From contig NZ_BMMV01000026.1 of assembly GCF_014646115.1 (NCBI RefSeq), forward strand, positions 1-64,000: DNA of 64,000 nucleotides, written 5' to 3'. Origin of the DNA: Streptomyces camponoticapitis. GTDB lineage: Bacteria; Actinomycetota; Actinomycetes; Streptomycetales; Streptomycetaceae. Positions 36,031 through 44,919 of this stretch are shown here, piece by piece (position 1 is the first letter of the stretch; each line of letters starts with the position of its first letter). The position numbers were made by a program, and so were the translations under genes. The notes beneath the pieces were generated by a model. That model had not been told where the DNA came from, did no database searches, and was given only the letters and a program-made list of their open reading frames with translations.

Positions 36031-37790
36031 CCGCCCCCGGAGGACCGGGTGAACACGCCACCCCCGACAGCCGCCTGACCTCCGAGGACCTGCGCAGCCA
36101 CCGGTGGTACGGGACGGACGGCCTGCGCTCCTTCAGCCACCGCGCCCGCACCCGCCAGCTCGGCTACCTCCCCGAGGAACACCTCGGCAAGCCGGTCATC
36201 GCGATCCTCAACACCTGGTCCGACATCAACCCGTGCCATGTCCATCTGCGCGACCGCGCCCAGGCGGTCAAGCGCGGTGTCTGGCAGGCGGGCGGATTCC
36301 CCCTGGAATTCCCGGTGTCGACGCTCTCCGAGACGTTCCAGAAGCCGACCCCCATGCTCTACCGCAACATGCTGGCGATGGAGACCGAGGAACTGCTCCG
36401 CTCCTACCCCGTCGACGGCGCCGTCCTGATGGGCGGCTGCGACAAGTCCACTCCCGCCCTGCTGATGGGCGCCGCCTCCTTCGATCTGCCCGCCGTCTTC
36501 GTGCCGGCCGGACCGATGCTGCCCGGACACTGGCGCGACGAAGTCCTCGGATCCGGCACGGACATGTGGAAGTACTGGGACGACAAGCGCGCCGGACTGA
36601 TCGGCGACTGCGAGATGGCGGAGCTGGAGAACGGGCTCGCCCGCTCACCCGGCCACTGCATGACCATGGGCACCGCCTCGACCCTGACGGCCGCTGCCGA
36701 GGCCCTCGGTGTCACCGTGCCCGGGGCCTCGTCCATCCCGGCCGTCGACTCCGGCCACGACCGCATGGCGGCCGAGTCCGGGCGGCTGATCGTGGACCTG
36801 GTGTGGCGGCGGCTGACCCTGTCGAAGATCCTCACGGCCGAGGCGTACGAGGACGCCGTCGCCACCGTCCTGGCGCTCGGCGGTTCCACCAACGCCGTCA
36901 TCCATCTGATCGCGATGGCGGGGCGCTCGGGGATCACGCTGACTCTCGACGACTTCGACCGTGTCGCCCGCACCGTGCCCGTACTCGCCAACCTCCGTCC
37001 CGGCGGGCAGTACTTGATGGAGGACTTCCACTTCGCCGGAGGACTGCCCGGTTTCCTGACCCGGCTCACCGACGTGCTCCACCTGGACCGGCCCACCGTC
37101 GCGCACACCACCCTGCGCGAACAGCTCGCCGGAGCGGTCGTGCACAACACCGACGTCATACGGGAGCGCGCCAAGCCCCTCGCGCAGGAGGGCGGCGTCG
37201 CCGTACTGCGCGGCAACATCTGTCCCGACGGCGCCGTCATCAAGCACATCGCCGCCGAACCGCACCTGCTGCACCACACCGGCCCGGCCGTCGTCTTCGA
37301 CGACTACCGCGAGATGCAGCGCACCATCAACGACCCGGCACTGGCTCTCACCGCGGACCATGTGCTGGTCCTGCGCAACGCCGGCCCCAAAGGCGGCCCC
37401 GGCATGCCCGAGTACGGCATGCTCCCCATCCCCGACTACCTGCTGAAGCAGGGCGTACGGGACATGGTCCGGCTCTCCGACGCCCGTATGAGCGGCACCA
37501 GTTACGGCGCGTGCGTCCTGCACATCGCCCCCGAGTCGTACGTCGGCGGCCCCCTCGCCCTCGTCCGCGACGGGGACCTGATCACCCTCGACGTCGATGC
37601 GCGCAGCCTCCATCTCCACGTCAGCGACGAGGAGTTGACGCGCCGCCGGACCAAGTGGACTCCACCGCCCGCCCGTTACCGGCGCGGTTACGGCGCCCTC
37701 TACGAGGACCAGATCACCCAGGCCGACACCGGGTGCGACTTCGCCTTCCTGGCCAGGCCCGGAGCGGCACCCGACCCGTACGTGGGCTGA
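36027..37790 (+). CDS. IlvD/Edd family sugar-acid dehydratase
   Basis: A 587-residue Fe-S dehydratase. The three cluster cysteines are Cys70 in 'WSDINPCHVH', Cys138 in 'MGGCDKSTPA' and Cys211 in 'PGHCMTMGTAST'; the catalytic Ser lies in 'SDARMSGTSYGACVLH'. The 'WYGTDGLRSFSHRARTRQLGY' N-terminus is like pentonate dehydratases (arabinonate/xylonate), not biosynthetic IlvD. It would convert an aldonate to a 2-keto-3-deoxyaldonate, the substrate for the lyase encoded just before. The GTG at 36027 overlaps the upstream stop by 4 bp. Confidence 0.9.
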   Translation: MTAPGGPGEHATPDSRLTSEDLRSHRWYGTDGLRSFSHRARTRQLGYLPEEHLGKPVIAILNTWSDINPCHVHLRDRAQAVKRGVWQAGGFPLEFPVSTLSETFQKPTPMLYRNMLAMETEELLRSYPVDGAVLMGGCDKSTPALLMGAASFDLPAVFVPAGPMLPGHWRDEVLGSGTDMWKYWDDKRAGLIGDCEMAELENGLARSPGHCMTMGTASTLTAAAEALGVTVPGASSIPAVDSGHDRMAAESGRLIVDLVWRRLTLSKILTAEAYEDAVATVLALGGSTNAVIHLIAMAGRSGITLTLDDFDRVARTVPVLANLRPGGQYLMEDFHFAGGLPGFLTRLTDVLHLDRPTVAHTTLREQLAGAVVHNTDVIRERAKPLAQEGGVAVLRGNICPDGAVIKHIAAEPHLLHHTGPAVVFDDYREMQRTINDPALALTADHVLVLRNAGPKGGPGMPEYGMLPIPDYLLKQGVRDMVRLSDARMSGTSYGACVLHIAPESYVGGPLALVRDGDLITLDVDARSLHLHVSDEELTRRRTKWTPPPARYRRGYGALYEDQITQADTGCDFAFLARPGAAPDPYVG

Positions 37791-37834
37791 ACAGCGCCGC
37801 CCGGCGCACGGAGAACAGAGATCGGAGACGCGTC

Positions 37835-38764
37835 ATGGCCCAAACCGCAGCCGTGGCCAAAGAGCCCAAGGTGCCCAGACGCCGCTCGGCGAACCCCCGC
37901 ACACTGCCGTACCTGCTGATCGCACCGGCGGTGCTGCTGATGCTGGGATTCATCGCCTACCCGGTGGCCAGCGTCTTCTACTACAGCCTTCAGAACTACA
38001 ACGTCACCAAGCCGTGGCGGAACGGCTTCGCCGGACTCGACAACTTCACCCGGATCTTCACCGAGGACGACCAGTTCTGGACGACACTCGGCTTCAGCGC
38101 CCAGTGGGTCGTCACGCAGGTCTCCCTGCAACTCCTGCTCGGACTCGCCCTCGCGCTGATCGTCAACCAGTCCTTCATCGGCCGCGGCGTCTCCCGCGCC
38201 ATGGTGTTCTCCCCGTGGGCCGTCTCCGGCGTGCTGACCAGCACCATCTGGATCCTGCTCTACAACTCCTCCACCGGCTTCAGCCGTTACCTCGCGGACG
38301 CCGGGATCGGCGACTACGGCACCTCGGTGCTCTCCGACACCGGCACGGTCTTCTGGGCCGCGACCGTCGCCGAACTCTGGCGCGGTGTCCCCTTCTTCGC
38401 CATCCTCATCCTCGCCGACCTCCAGTCGGTGTCGAAGGAGCTGTACGAGGCGGCGGCCGTCGACGGCGCCGGGCGAATACGCCAGTTCTTCTCCATCACC
38501 CTGCCGCACCTACGGGACGCGATCATCCTGTCCACCCTGCTGCGCGCGGTCTGGGAGTTCAACAACGTCGACCTGCTTTACACCCTCACCGGCGGCGGAC
38601 CGGCCGGCGTGACCACGACCCTGCCCCTCTATGTCGCCAACACCGGTATCGAGGGCCACGACTTCGGCTACGCCTCCGCGCTCACCACCGTCGCCTTCGT
38701 GATCCTCCTCTTCTGCTCGATCGTCTATCTGCGCCTGAGCAAGTTCGGAGGCGACCACAAGTGA
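37835..38764 (+). CDS. sugar ABC transporter permease (MalF type)
   Basis: A 309-residue six-helix permease: 'LPYLLIAPAVLLMLGFIAYPVASVFYYSL' at the start and an EAA loop 'KELYEAAAVDGAGRIRQFFSITLPHLRD' (about 207-234). GGAGA precedes the ATG at 37835. It is the first permease of the second importer, whose binding protein is encoded last in the operon at 43353. Confidence 0.92.
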   Translation: MAQTAAVAKEPKVPRRRSANPRTLPYLLIAPAVLLMLGFIAYPVASVFYYSLQNYNVTKPWRNGFAGLDNFTRIFTEDDQFWTTLGFSAQWVVTQVSLQLLLGLALALIVNQSFIGRGVSRAMVFSPWAVSGVLTSTIWILLYNSSTGFSRYLADAGIGDYGTSVLSDTGTVFWAATVAELWRGVPFFAILILADLQSVSKELYEAAAVDGAGRIRQFFSITLPHLRDAIILSTLLRAVWEFNNVDLLYTLTGGGPAGVTTTLPLYVANTGIEGHDFGYASALTTVAFVILLFCSIVYLRLSKFGGDHK

Positions 38765-39672
38765 CTGCCGCACTCGCCACGCACCGCGGCGACGGCCTGC
38801 CAGGGGCCCTCGCGCACGACGCGCCGCCGCCCGCCCCCGTCCGCCGCGGCCGTGAGCGGTCCTTCGACGAGCCACCACGCTGGCAGATCTATCTGCCCCT
38901 CGGGATCTACCTGGTCTTCACGCTCGTCCCGTTCTACTGGATGTTCCTCTTCGCCGTACGCCCTGCCGGGTCCACCTCACTCGTCCCGTGGCCGATGACC
39001 GGCGAGCACTTCTCGAAGGTCTGGAACGAGCGCAGTTTCGCCCTGTTCTTCCAGAACAGCATGATCGTCGGCGTGTGCACGCTGCTCGCCACCACCCTGG
39101 TCGCCCTGGCCGGCGGTTACGCCCTGGCCCGCTTCGACTTCAAGATCAAGAACCTCTTCATGCTGGCGCTGCTCTGCTCGCAGTTCATCCCAGGCGCGCT
39201 GATGCTCGTCCCGCTCTTCGAGATCTTCAAGAACCTCCAGATGATCAACTCCCTGGGCAGCGTCATCATCGCGGAGACCGTCTTCCAACTGCCCCTGTCC
39301 ATCATCTTGATCAGCGGCTTCATCAAGAACGTGCCCGTCACCCTCGAAGAGGCCGCCTGGGTCGACGGCTGCTCACGCTTCCACGCGTTCCGCGCGGTGG
39401 TCCTGCCGCTGCTGCGCCCCGGACTGATAGCCGTCGGCTCCTTCGCCTTCGTGCACAGCTGGAACCACTTCCTGTTCGCCCTGATGTTCCTCAGCGAACA
39501 GGACAAGCAGACGATCCCGGTCGGCCTCAACACCCTCATCGGCGCCGACAGCGTCGACCTCGGCGCCCTGGCTGCGGGTGGTGTCATCGCCGCGGTACCC
39601 GTGGTGATCGTTTTCGCCTTCATCCAGAAGTGGCTCATCACCGGCTTCAGCGCGGGCGCGGTGAAGGGATGA
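38761..39672 (+). CDS. sugar ABC transporter permease (MalG type)
   Basis: A 303-residue partner permease with a disordered basic N-terminus followed by six helices ('IYLPLGIYLVFTLVPFYWMFLF' first). The EAA loop is 'VTLEEAAWVDGCSRFHAFRAVVLPLLRPG'. GTGA overlaps join it to the genes on both sides. No ATP-binding subunit is encoded, as with the first cluster. Confidence 0.92.
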   Translation: MTAALATHRGDGLPGALAHDAPPPAPVRRGRERSFDEPPRWQIYLPLGIYLVFTLVPFYWMFLFAVRPAGSTSLVPWPMTGEHFSKVWNERSFALFFQNSMIVGVCTLLATTLVALAGGYALARFDFKIKNLFMLALLCSQFIPGALMLVPLFEIFKNLQMINSLGSVIIAETVFQLPLSIILISGFIKNVPVTLEEAAWVDGCSRFHAFRAVVLPLLRPGLIAVGSFAFVHSWNHFLFALMFLSEQDKQTIPVGLNTLIGADSVDLGALAAGGVIAAVPVVIVFAFIQKWLITGFSAGAVKG

Positions 39673-40853
39673 CGGCCGAGCGGCGGAACTCCGCCCCCCT
39701 CCCGCTGGTGCTCGCCGGCGCGCGTGGCCACGGCCACCAGCACCTCGCCAACATCCGCCGTCTCCAGCACCTGGGCCTCGTCCGGCTCGTCGGAATCTGC
39801 GAGCTGCACCCGCTCAGTGCCGAGGAGCTGTCCGGCCTGCCCGGTGAACCTCCAGCGCAGTCCCCCGACCTCGGGTCGCTCCTCGACACGACCGGAGCCC
39901 GGGCGGCGGTCATCTGCACCCCGATCCAGACCCACACCGAGCTGGCCCTGACCGCCGCCGCGCGCGGAGTCCACCTCCTGCTGGAGAAACCGCCCGCCGC
40001 GACGTTCGCCGACTACCTGCGGATGGCCGACGGTGTGCGGGAGGCGGGCACTGCCTGCCAGATCGGCTTCCAGTCCCTCGGGTCGCACGCCGTGCCCGCC
40101 GTACGGGAACTCGTGCGCTCCGGCGCCGTCGGAGCCGTACGCGGCATCGGCGCGGCCGGGGCCTGGGTACGCGACGACGCGTACTACCGGCGTGCGCCCT
40201 GGGCCGGCCGACGCAGGCTCGGCGGGATCGACGTCGTGGACGGCGTACTCACCAACCCCCTCGCGCACGCCGTCGCCACCGCGCTGGAACTCGCCGGCGC
40301 CGGAGCCGCCGAAGACGTGGCGAGCGTCGAGACCGAGCTGTTCCGCGCCCACGACATCGAGGCCGACGACACCTCGTCCGTACGGATCACCACCACCGGC
40401 GGGCTGCCCGTCACCGCCGCCGTCACCCTGTGCGCCGAACGGGCGGGGGAGCCGTACGTCATCGTGCACGGCGACCGCGGCCGGATCACCTTCTGGTACA
40501 AGCAGGACCGCGTGCTCGTGCAGCGCGCCGGGCACGGCCCGGAAGAGACCGTCCACGGACGGACCGACCTGCTGGAGAACCTGGTCGAACACCTCGCGGG
40601 CGGCGCCGAGTTGCTGGTACCGCCGCACCGCACCGGCGCCTTCATGCGGGTGGTGGAAGCCGTGCGGACCGCCCCCGAGCCCACCGCCCTGCCCGCCGAC
40701 GCCTGGTACACCGAACCGGCCGCGGCCGGTACCGGCGTACGGCGCGTCGTGCGCGGCATCGACGGCATGGTGGCCGCCGGGGCCGACACCCTCACCCTCT
40801 ACTCCGAACTCGGCGCCCCCTGGGCACGGCCCAGAGAGGTGAGCACACCATGA
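39669..40853 (+). CDS. Gfo/Idh/MocA family oxidoreductase
   Basis: A 394-residue NAD(P)-dependent oxidoreductase. The Rossmann start is 'LVLAGARGHGHQHLANI' (13-29), and the hallmark 'LLLEKPPAATF' has Glu106-Lys107-Pro108. The C-terminal alpha/beta domain includes 'GGIDVVDGVLTNPLAHAVATAL', where the conserved His and acidic residues of the active site would be. Family members oxidise sugar hydroxyls, often at C1, C2 or C3. It overlaps both neighbours by 4 bp and precedes a DUF6807 gene, an association that suggests it oxidises a glycoside or free sugar taken in by the linked importer. Confidence 0.9.
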   Translation: MTAERRNSAPLPLVLAGARGHGHQHLANIRRLQHLGLVRLVGICELHPLSAEELSGLPGEPPAQSPDLGSLLDTTGARAAVICTPIQTHTELALTAAARGVHLLLEKPPAATFADYLRMADGVREAGTACQIGFQSLGSHAVPAVRELVRSGAVGAVRGIGAAGAWVRDDAYYRRAPWAGRRRLGGIDVVDGVLTNPLAHAVATALELAGAGAAEDVASVETELFRAHDIEADDTSSVRITTTGGLPVTAAVTLCAERAGEPYVIVHGDRGRITFWYKQDRVLVQRAGHGPEETVHGRTDLLENLVEHLAGGAELLVPPHRTGAFMRVVEAVRTAPEPTALPADAWYTEPAAAGTGVRRVVRGIDGMVAAGADTLTLYSELGAPWARPREVSTP

Positions 40854-41674
40854 CCACCGCACTGCTGAGCTGCGCGGGACGCACCGTCGCCCACTACGGC
40901 CCGGGGGACGGGCTCGCGGGGCGCCCGTATCTGCACCCGGTCACCACGCTCGCGGGCGTTCCGGTCACCGAGGAACGGCCCGCCGACCACCTCCATCACT
41001 TCGGGGTCTCCGTCGCCGTCCCCGATGTGGCCGGACACAACTTCTGGGGAGGACGCACCTACGTACGCGACCGGGGACCCACCGCACTCGACAACCACGG
41101 TGTGCAGCTCCACCTGAACTGGAAGTACCGCTACGACAACGGCTTCGCCGAGGAGCTGAGCTGGCAGGCGGGCGGCGCCGAACTGCTGCGCGAACACCGC
41201 GCGGTCGCCGTCAGCCCGCTCTCCGGCTCCGCCTGGGCGCTGGACTTCACCTTCTCGCTCACCAACCACGGGCCCGGCGAAATCTCCGTCGGCAGCCCCG
41301 CCACCAACGGCCGCGCCGGCGCGGGGTACGGGGGCTTCTTCTGGCGCGCTCCCAAGGAGCCCGTGGTGCCCGCCGTCTTCACCGGCACTCTGGAGGGTGA
41401 GGAGGCGGTGCACGGAAGCACCGCCGACTGGCTGGCGCTCACCGGTGACGGCTGGACGCTGGTCTTCGTGGGAGCCACCGAGGAGACCCGGCACGATCCG
41501 TGGTTCGTGCGGACCGCCGAGTATCCCGGAGTCGGGTCCTCCCTGGCCGCCGCCGAACGGCTCCCGGTTCCCCCCGGCGACAGCGCCGTACGCCGCGTGG
41601 TCACCGTTGTCGCCGACGGGCGGCTCGACCGGGACACGGCAGCCGCGTACGCCCATGAGGCGGTGCCGGTATGA
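40850..41674 (+). CDS. DUF6807 (PmoA-like) family protein
   Basis: A 274-residue beta-rich protein matching the DUF6807/'PmoA family' pattern: 'GRPYLHPVTTLAGVPVTEERPADHLHHFGVSVAVPDVAGHNFWGGRTYVRD' features near the N-terminus and 'GSPATNGRAGAGYGGFFWR' in the middle. The His-rich motif 'ADHLHHFG' (about 44-51) could bind a metal or be catalytic. The name 'methane oxygenase PmoA' sometimes attached to this family is misleading; these are soluble proteins found beside Gfo/Idh/MocA genes in sugar loci. The biochemical function is unknown. ATGA overlaps link it to Gfo/Idh and GH43. Confidence 0.82.
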   Translation: MTTALLSCAGRTVAHYGPGDGLAGRPYLHPVTTLAGVPVTEERPADHLHHFGVSVAVPDVAGHNFWGGRTYVRDRGPTALDNHGVQLHLNWKYRYDNGFAEELSWQAGGAELLREHRAVAVSPLSGSAWALDFTFSLTNHGPGEISVGSPATNGRAGAGYGGFFWRAPKEPVVPAVFTGTLEGEEAVHGSTADWLALTGDGWTLVFVGATEETRHDPWFVRTAEYPGVGSSLAAAERLPVPPGDSAVRRVVTVVADGRLDRDTAAAYAHEAVPV

Positions 41675-43356
41675 ACGGACACGCGGGTCACGAGAACCCG
41701 GCCACCGCCACCACCGGTGCGGGAGCCAGACCCTGGACCGCCGACCTCGGCGACGGCACCTACCGCAACCCGGTGCTGAACGCGGACTGGTCGGACCCGG
41801 ACGTCGTGCGGGTCGGCGACGACTACTACCTCACCGCCTCCAGCTTCGGCCGGGTCCCCGGACTGCCCCTGCTGCACTCCGGGGACCTCGTCAACTGGAC
41901 CCTCATCGGCCATGCCCTCGAACGCCCCGAGCCGGCCGCCGACTTCGCCGTGCCGCGCCACGACCGAGGGGTGTGGGCGCCCTCGATCAGACACCATGCC
42001 GGGCGGTTCTGGATCTTCTGGGGCGACCCCGACCACGGCGTCCAGCAGATCAACGCACCGAGTATCAGGGGCCCGTGGAGCGCCCCGCACCTGCTGAAGG
42101 CCGGCAAGGGCCTGATCGACGCCTGCCCGCTGTGGGACGAGGAGACCGGCGAGGCGTATCTGGTGCACGCCTGGGCCAAATCCCGCTCCGGCGTGAAGAA
42201 CCGGCTCACCGGCCACCGGATGAGCCCCGACGGCCGCGAACTGCTCGACGACGGCAGGACACTGGTCGACGCCGACCTGATCCCCGGCTGGTTCACCCTC
42301 GAAGGCCCCAAGCTCTACCGGCACGACGGCTACTTCTGGATCCTCGCACCCGCCGGGGGAGTGGCCACCGGCTGGCAGGGCGCCTTCCGGTCGCGGAACT
42401 TCTCCGGCCCGTACGAGGAGCGTGTCGTTCTCGCGCAGGGCAGCACCGACGTCAACGGGCCGCACCAGGGGGGCTGGGTCAGGACCCCCGAGGGCGAGGA
42501 CTGGTTCCTGCACTTCCAGGACCGGGGGCCGTACGGCAGGGTGGTCCACCTTCAGCCCATGCGCTGGGACGACCGCACCGGCTGGCCCGTCCTCGGTGAC
42601 GAGGGCGAGCCCGTTCGCGTACACACCAAACCGACGGCCCCCGCCGGACCCGTCGAAGCGCCCGCCACCGACGACGACTTCCCCGGCGGGCGGTACGGAA
42701 AGCAGTGGCAGTGGACGGCCGTCCCCCGCCCCGGCTGGACGGTCGAGCACGCCGCGGACGGACTGCGGCTGACCTGTGTGCGCACCCCCTACGCGCACGA
42801 TCTGCGGGCCCTGCCCAACGTCCTGGTCCAGCGGCTGCCTGCCGAGACGTTCACCGTCGAGGTGGGCATGGCCCTGAACAGCACCGAGCCGGGCGCCAAG
42901 GCCGGACTCGCCGTCCTCGGCGACGCGTTCAGCTGGCTCGGCCTCGAACGCGGCGGCGACGGAGCCGTACGACTCGTCCACCGTTACGCCGAGAGCGTCG
43001 CGGAACACGAACGGGACGCCGCACACGCGCGCCCCGCACCGGAAGGGCGGGCCCGGCTGCGGATCGAGGTCACTCCCGGCGCCCGCTGCCACTTCGCCGC
43101 CGACTCCGGGGACGGCACCGGATTCCGCCCCTCGGGCCAGGTCTTCGCGGCCACTCCCTGGCGCTGGGTCGGCGCCCTGCTCGGCCTCTTCGCCACCGCG
43201 CCGGAGGGCCGCGGCTCCGCGGGCACCGCCGACTTCACCGCCTTCCGCGCCACCGGGGCCGGATACCGGTCGCCCACCACCCAGGCCCCCACGCAGGACG
43301 CACGGAGCACCACACACCCGCACCAGCCACCGAACCGAGAGATGAGCCGATCATGA
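41671..43356 (+). CDS. GH43 family glycosidase (beta-xylosidase/arabinofuranosidase-like)
   Basis: A 561-residue GH43 enzyme. The five-bladed propeller has the base Asp42 in 'NADWSDPDVVRVGDDYY', the pKa-tuning Asp150 in 'GLIDACPLWDEETGEAYLVH' and the acid Glu211 in 'FTLEGPKLYRHDGY'. From about residue 325 ('DDDFPGGRYGKQWQW') a concanavalin-A-like C-terminal domain follows, as in GH43 beta-xylosidases. There is no signal peptide, so it acts inside the cell. Substrates are likely arabinosides or xylosides. The last codons overlap the binding-protein ATG. Confidence 0.9.
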   Translation: MNGHAGHENPATATTGAGARPWTADLGDGTYRNPVLNADWSDPDVVRVGDDYYLTASSFGRVPGLPLLHSGDLVNWTLIGHALERPEPAADFAVPRHDRGVWAPSIRHHAGRFWIFWGDPDHGVQQINAPSIRGPWSAPHLLKAGKGLIDACPLWDEETGEAYLVHAWAKSRSGVKNRLTGHRMSPDGRELLDDGRTLVDADLIPGWFTLEGPKLYRHDGYFWILAPAGGVATGWQGAFRSRNFSGPYEERVVLAQGSTDVNGPHQGGWVRTPEGEDWFLHFQDRGPYGRVVHLQPMRWDDRTGWPVLGDEGEPVRVHTKPTAPAGPVEAPATDDDFPGGRYGKQWQWTAVPRPGWTVEHAADGLRLTCVRTPYAHDLRALPNVLVQRLPAETFTVEVGMALNSTEPGAKAGLAVLGDAFSWLGLERGGDGAVRLVHRYAESVAEHERDAAHARPAPEGRARLRIEVTPGARCHFAADSGDGTGFRPSGQVFAATPWRWVGALLGLFATAPEGRGSAGTADFTAFRATGAGYRSPTTQAPTQDARSTTHPHQPPNREMSRS

Positions 43357-44690
43357 AGAACTCGAAGACGTACCGGGGGCGGACCGTGGCAACGGTGTCC
43401 GTCGCCGCCGTGCTCGCCCTGACGGCCACCGCATGCGGTGACGACGGCAGCGGCGGCTCCGGTACCGAGGGCAGCGGCAAGGGCGAGATCACCTTCTGGG
43501 ACAACAACGGCGGTCCGCGCACCGCCGTCTGGACCGAGATCATCAAGGACTTCGAGGCGAAGAACCCCGACATCAAGGTCAAGTACGTCCCGATCCCGAT
43601 CGCCGACGTCCAGTCCAAGTACGACACCGCGATCGCGGGCGGCGGTCTGCCCGACGTCGGCGGCGTCGGCACCGCGTACCTCTCCAACATGGTCTCGCAG
43701 GAGGCCCTGGAGCCGGTCGGCGACCGGATCAAGGACTCGGCGCTGAACGGCAAGCTCGTCGAGGCCATGGTCGAGAGCGTCAAGGACGCGGGTGGCCGGG
43801 GCGAGGAGATCTACTCCGTGCCGACCTCCGCCAACAACGGCGCGCTCTGGTACCGCACCGACCTCTTCGAGGCGGCGGGCCTGGACACGCCCGACACCTG
43901 GGCGAAGTTCTACGAGGCCGCCGACAAGCTGACCGACGCCGACAACAACAAGTTCGGCTTCACCATCCGGGGCGGCGCCGGCTCCATAGCGCCTGCCATC
44001 GACGCGGCGTACGGCCAGTCCGGCATCACGGACTTCTGGGACGGCGACAGGACGACCCTCAACGACCCGAAGAACGTGGCGGCGCTGGAGAAGTACACCG
44101 CCCTCTTCAAGAAGACGACGCCCGCCGCGGACGTCAACAACGACTTCACCAAGATGGTCGCCCAGTGGGACACCGGCACCATCGGCATGCTGAGCCACAA
44201 CCTCGGCTCGTACCAGGACCATCTGAAGGCCCTGGGCAAGGACAAGTTCGCCGGTATCCCGAACCCGATCGGTGACGGCGGCACCCGGGTGCAGGTGTCC
44301 AACCCGGTCGACGGCCTGGGCCTGTTCAAGTCGAGCGAGAACAAGACGGCGGCCTGGAAGTTCATCGAATTCGCCGCCTCCCACGCGTCCAACAGCAAGT
44401 GGAACGAGTCGGCCGGCGCCATCCCCGCCAACACCGAGGCGGCGCGGGACCCCTGGATCAGCGCGACCGAGCCGACCGCGCTCGCCGCGAAGTCCCTCAC
44501 CGACGGTTCCACCAAGATCGTGGAGCTGCCCTACTACCTGCCCGACTGGAACAACATCAGCAAGGCCGACAACGAGCCGGAGTTCCAGAAACTGCTGCTC
44601 GGCAAGGTCACGGCCAAGGCGTTCCTCGACAAACTCGCCGGCGAGCTGAACGCGGCGCAGGCGGAGTGGAAGGAGCGGGGCAACGGCTGA
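43353..44690 (+). CDS. sugar ABC transporter substrate-binding lipoprotein
   Basis: A 445-residue binding protein with a lipoprotein signal: basic start, hydrophobic core and lipobox 'LTATACGDD' with Cys28, then a Gly/Ser linker. The mature domain shows 'ITFWDNNGGPRTAVWTEIIKDFEAKNPDIKVKY' and 'NPVDGLGLFKSSENKTAAWKFIEF' blocks of family 1 carbohydrate-binding proteins. It serves the two permeases encoded earlier in the operon. Being last, and followed by two hairpins that may protect the mRNA 3' end, it could be produced at a higher level than the permeases. Confidence 0.9.
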   Translation: MKNSKTYRGRTVATVSVAAVLALTATACGDDGSGGSGTEGSGKGEITFWDNNGGPRTAVWTEIIKDFEAKNPDIKVKYVPIPIADVQSKYDTAIAGGGLPDVGGVGTAYLSNMVSQEALEPVGDRIKDSALNGKLVEAMVESVKDAGGRGEEIYSVPTSANNGALWYRTDLFEAAGLDTPDTWAKFYEAADKLTDADNNKFGFTIRGGAGSIAPAIDAAYGQSGITDFWDGDRTTLNDPKNVAALEKYTALFKKTTPAADVNNDFTKMVAQWDTGTIGMLSHNLGSYQDHLKALGKDKFAGIPNPIGDGGTRVQVSNPVDGLGLFKSSENKTAAWKFIEFAASHASNSKWNESAGAIPANTEAARDPWISATEPTALAAKSLTDGSTKIVELPYYLPDWNNISKADNEPEFQKLLLGKVTAKAFLDKLAGELNAAQAEWKERGNG

Positions 44691-44713
44691 CCCCGGCCGC
44701 CGGGCGCCGCAGC

Positions 44714-44735
44714 GGACCGGCCCCCCGGCCGGTCC
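44714..44735 (+). terminator. operon terminator hairpin 1
   Basis: A perfect 9-bp stem GGACCGGCC/GGCCGGTCC with a CCCC loop, 24 bp after the binding-protein stop. Confidence 0.8.
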
Positions 44736-44776
44736 CACCACTCGCGGACGTGATGCCGTACGACATCCGCTCCCGC

Positions 44777-44818
44777 TCGCAGTCGCCGGCGCACGCCGCG
44801 TATCGCCGGCGACTGCGA
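44777..44818 (+). terminator. operon terminator hairpin 2
   Basis: A perfect 15-bp stem TCGCAGTCGCCGGCG/CGCCGGCGACTGCGA around a 12-base loop, 42 bp after the first hairpin. It could also stop antisense reads from the convergent gene at 44920. Confidence 0.75.
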
Positions 44819-44919
44819 CAGCCCCTGCTGAGGCCGCGCCCCGCCACCAGGGGATCGAACGGTCCGTTACTCCCCGCGGGCGACGACGGTGGCCGCTCGG
44901 TCCCACAGGCTGTCGGAAG

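Noticed and set aside
36104..37834. Upstream extension of the permease frame through the dehydratase gene
   Set aside because: It is an off-frame reading of IlvD/Edd; the permease begins at the ATG at 37835 with a ribosome binding site.
40850..41674. Annotation as methane oxygenase subunit PmoA
   Set aside because: The protein has no membrane segments and resembles DUF6807, whose 'PmoA' label is a misnomer; context is carbohydrate metabolism.
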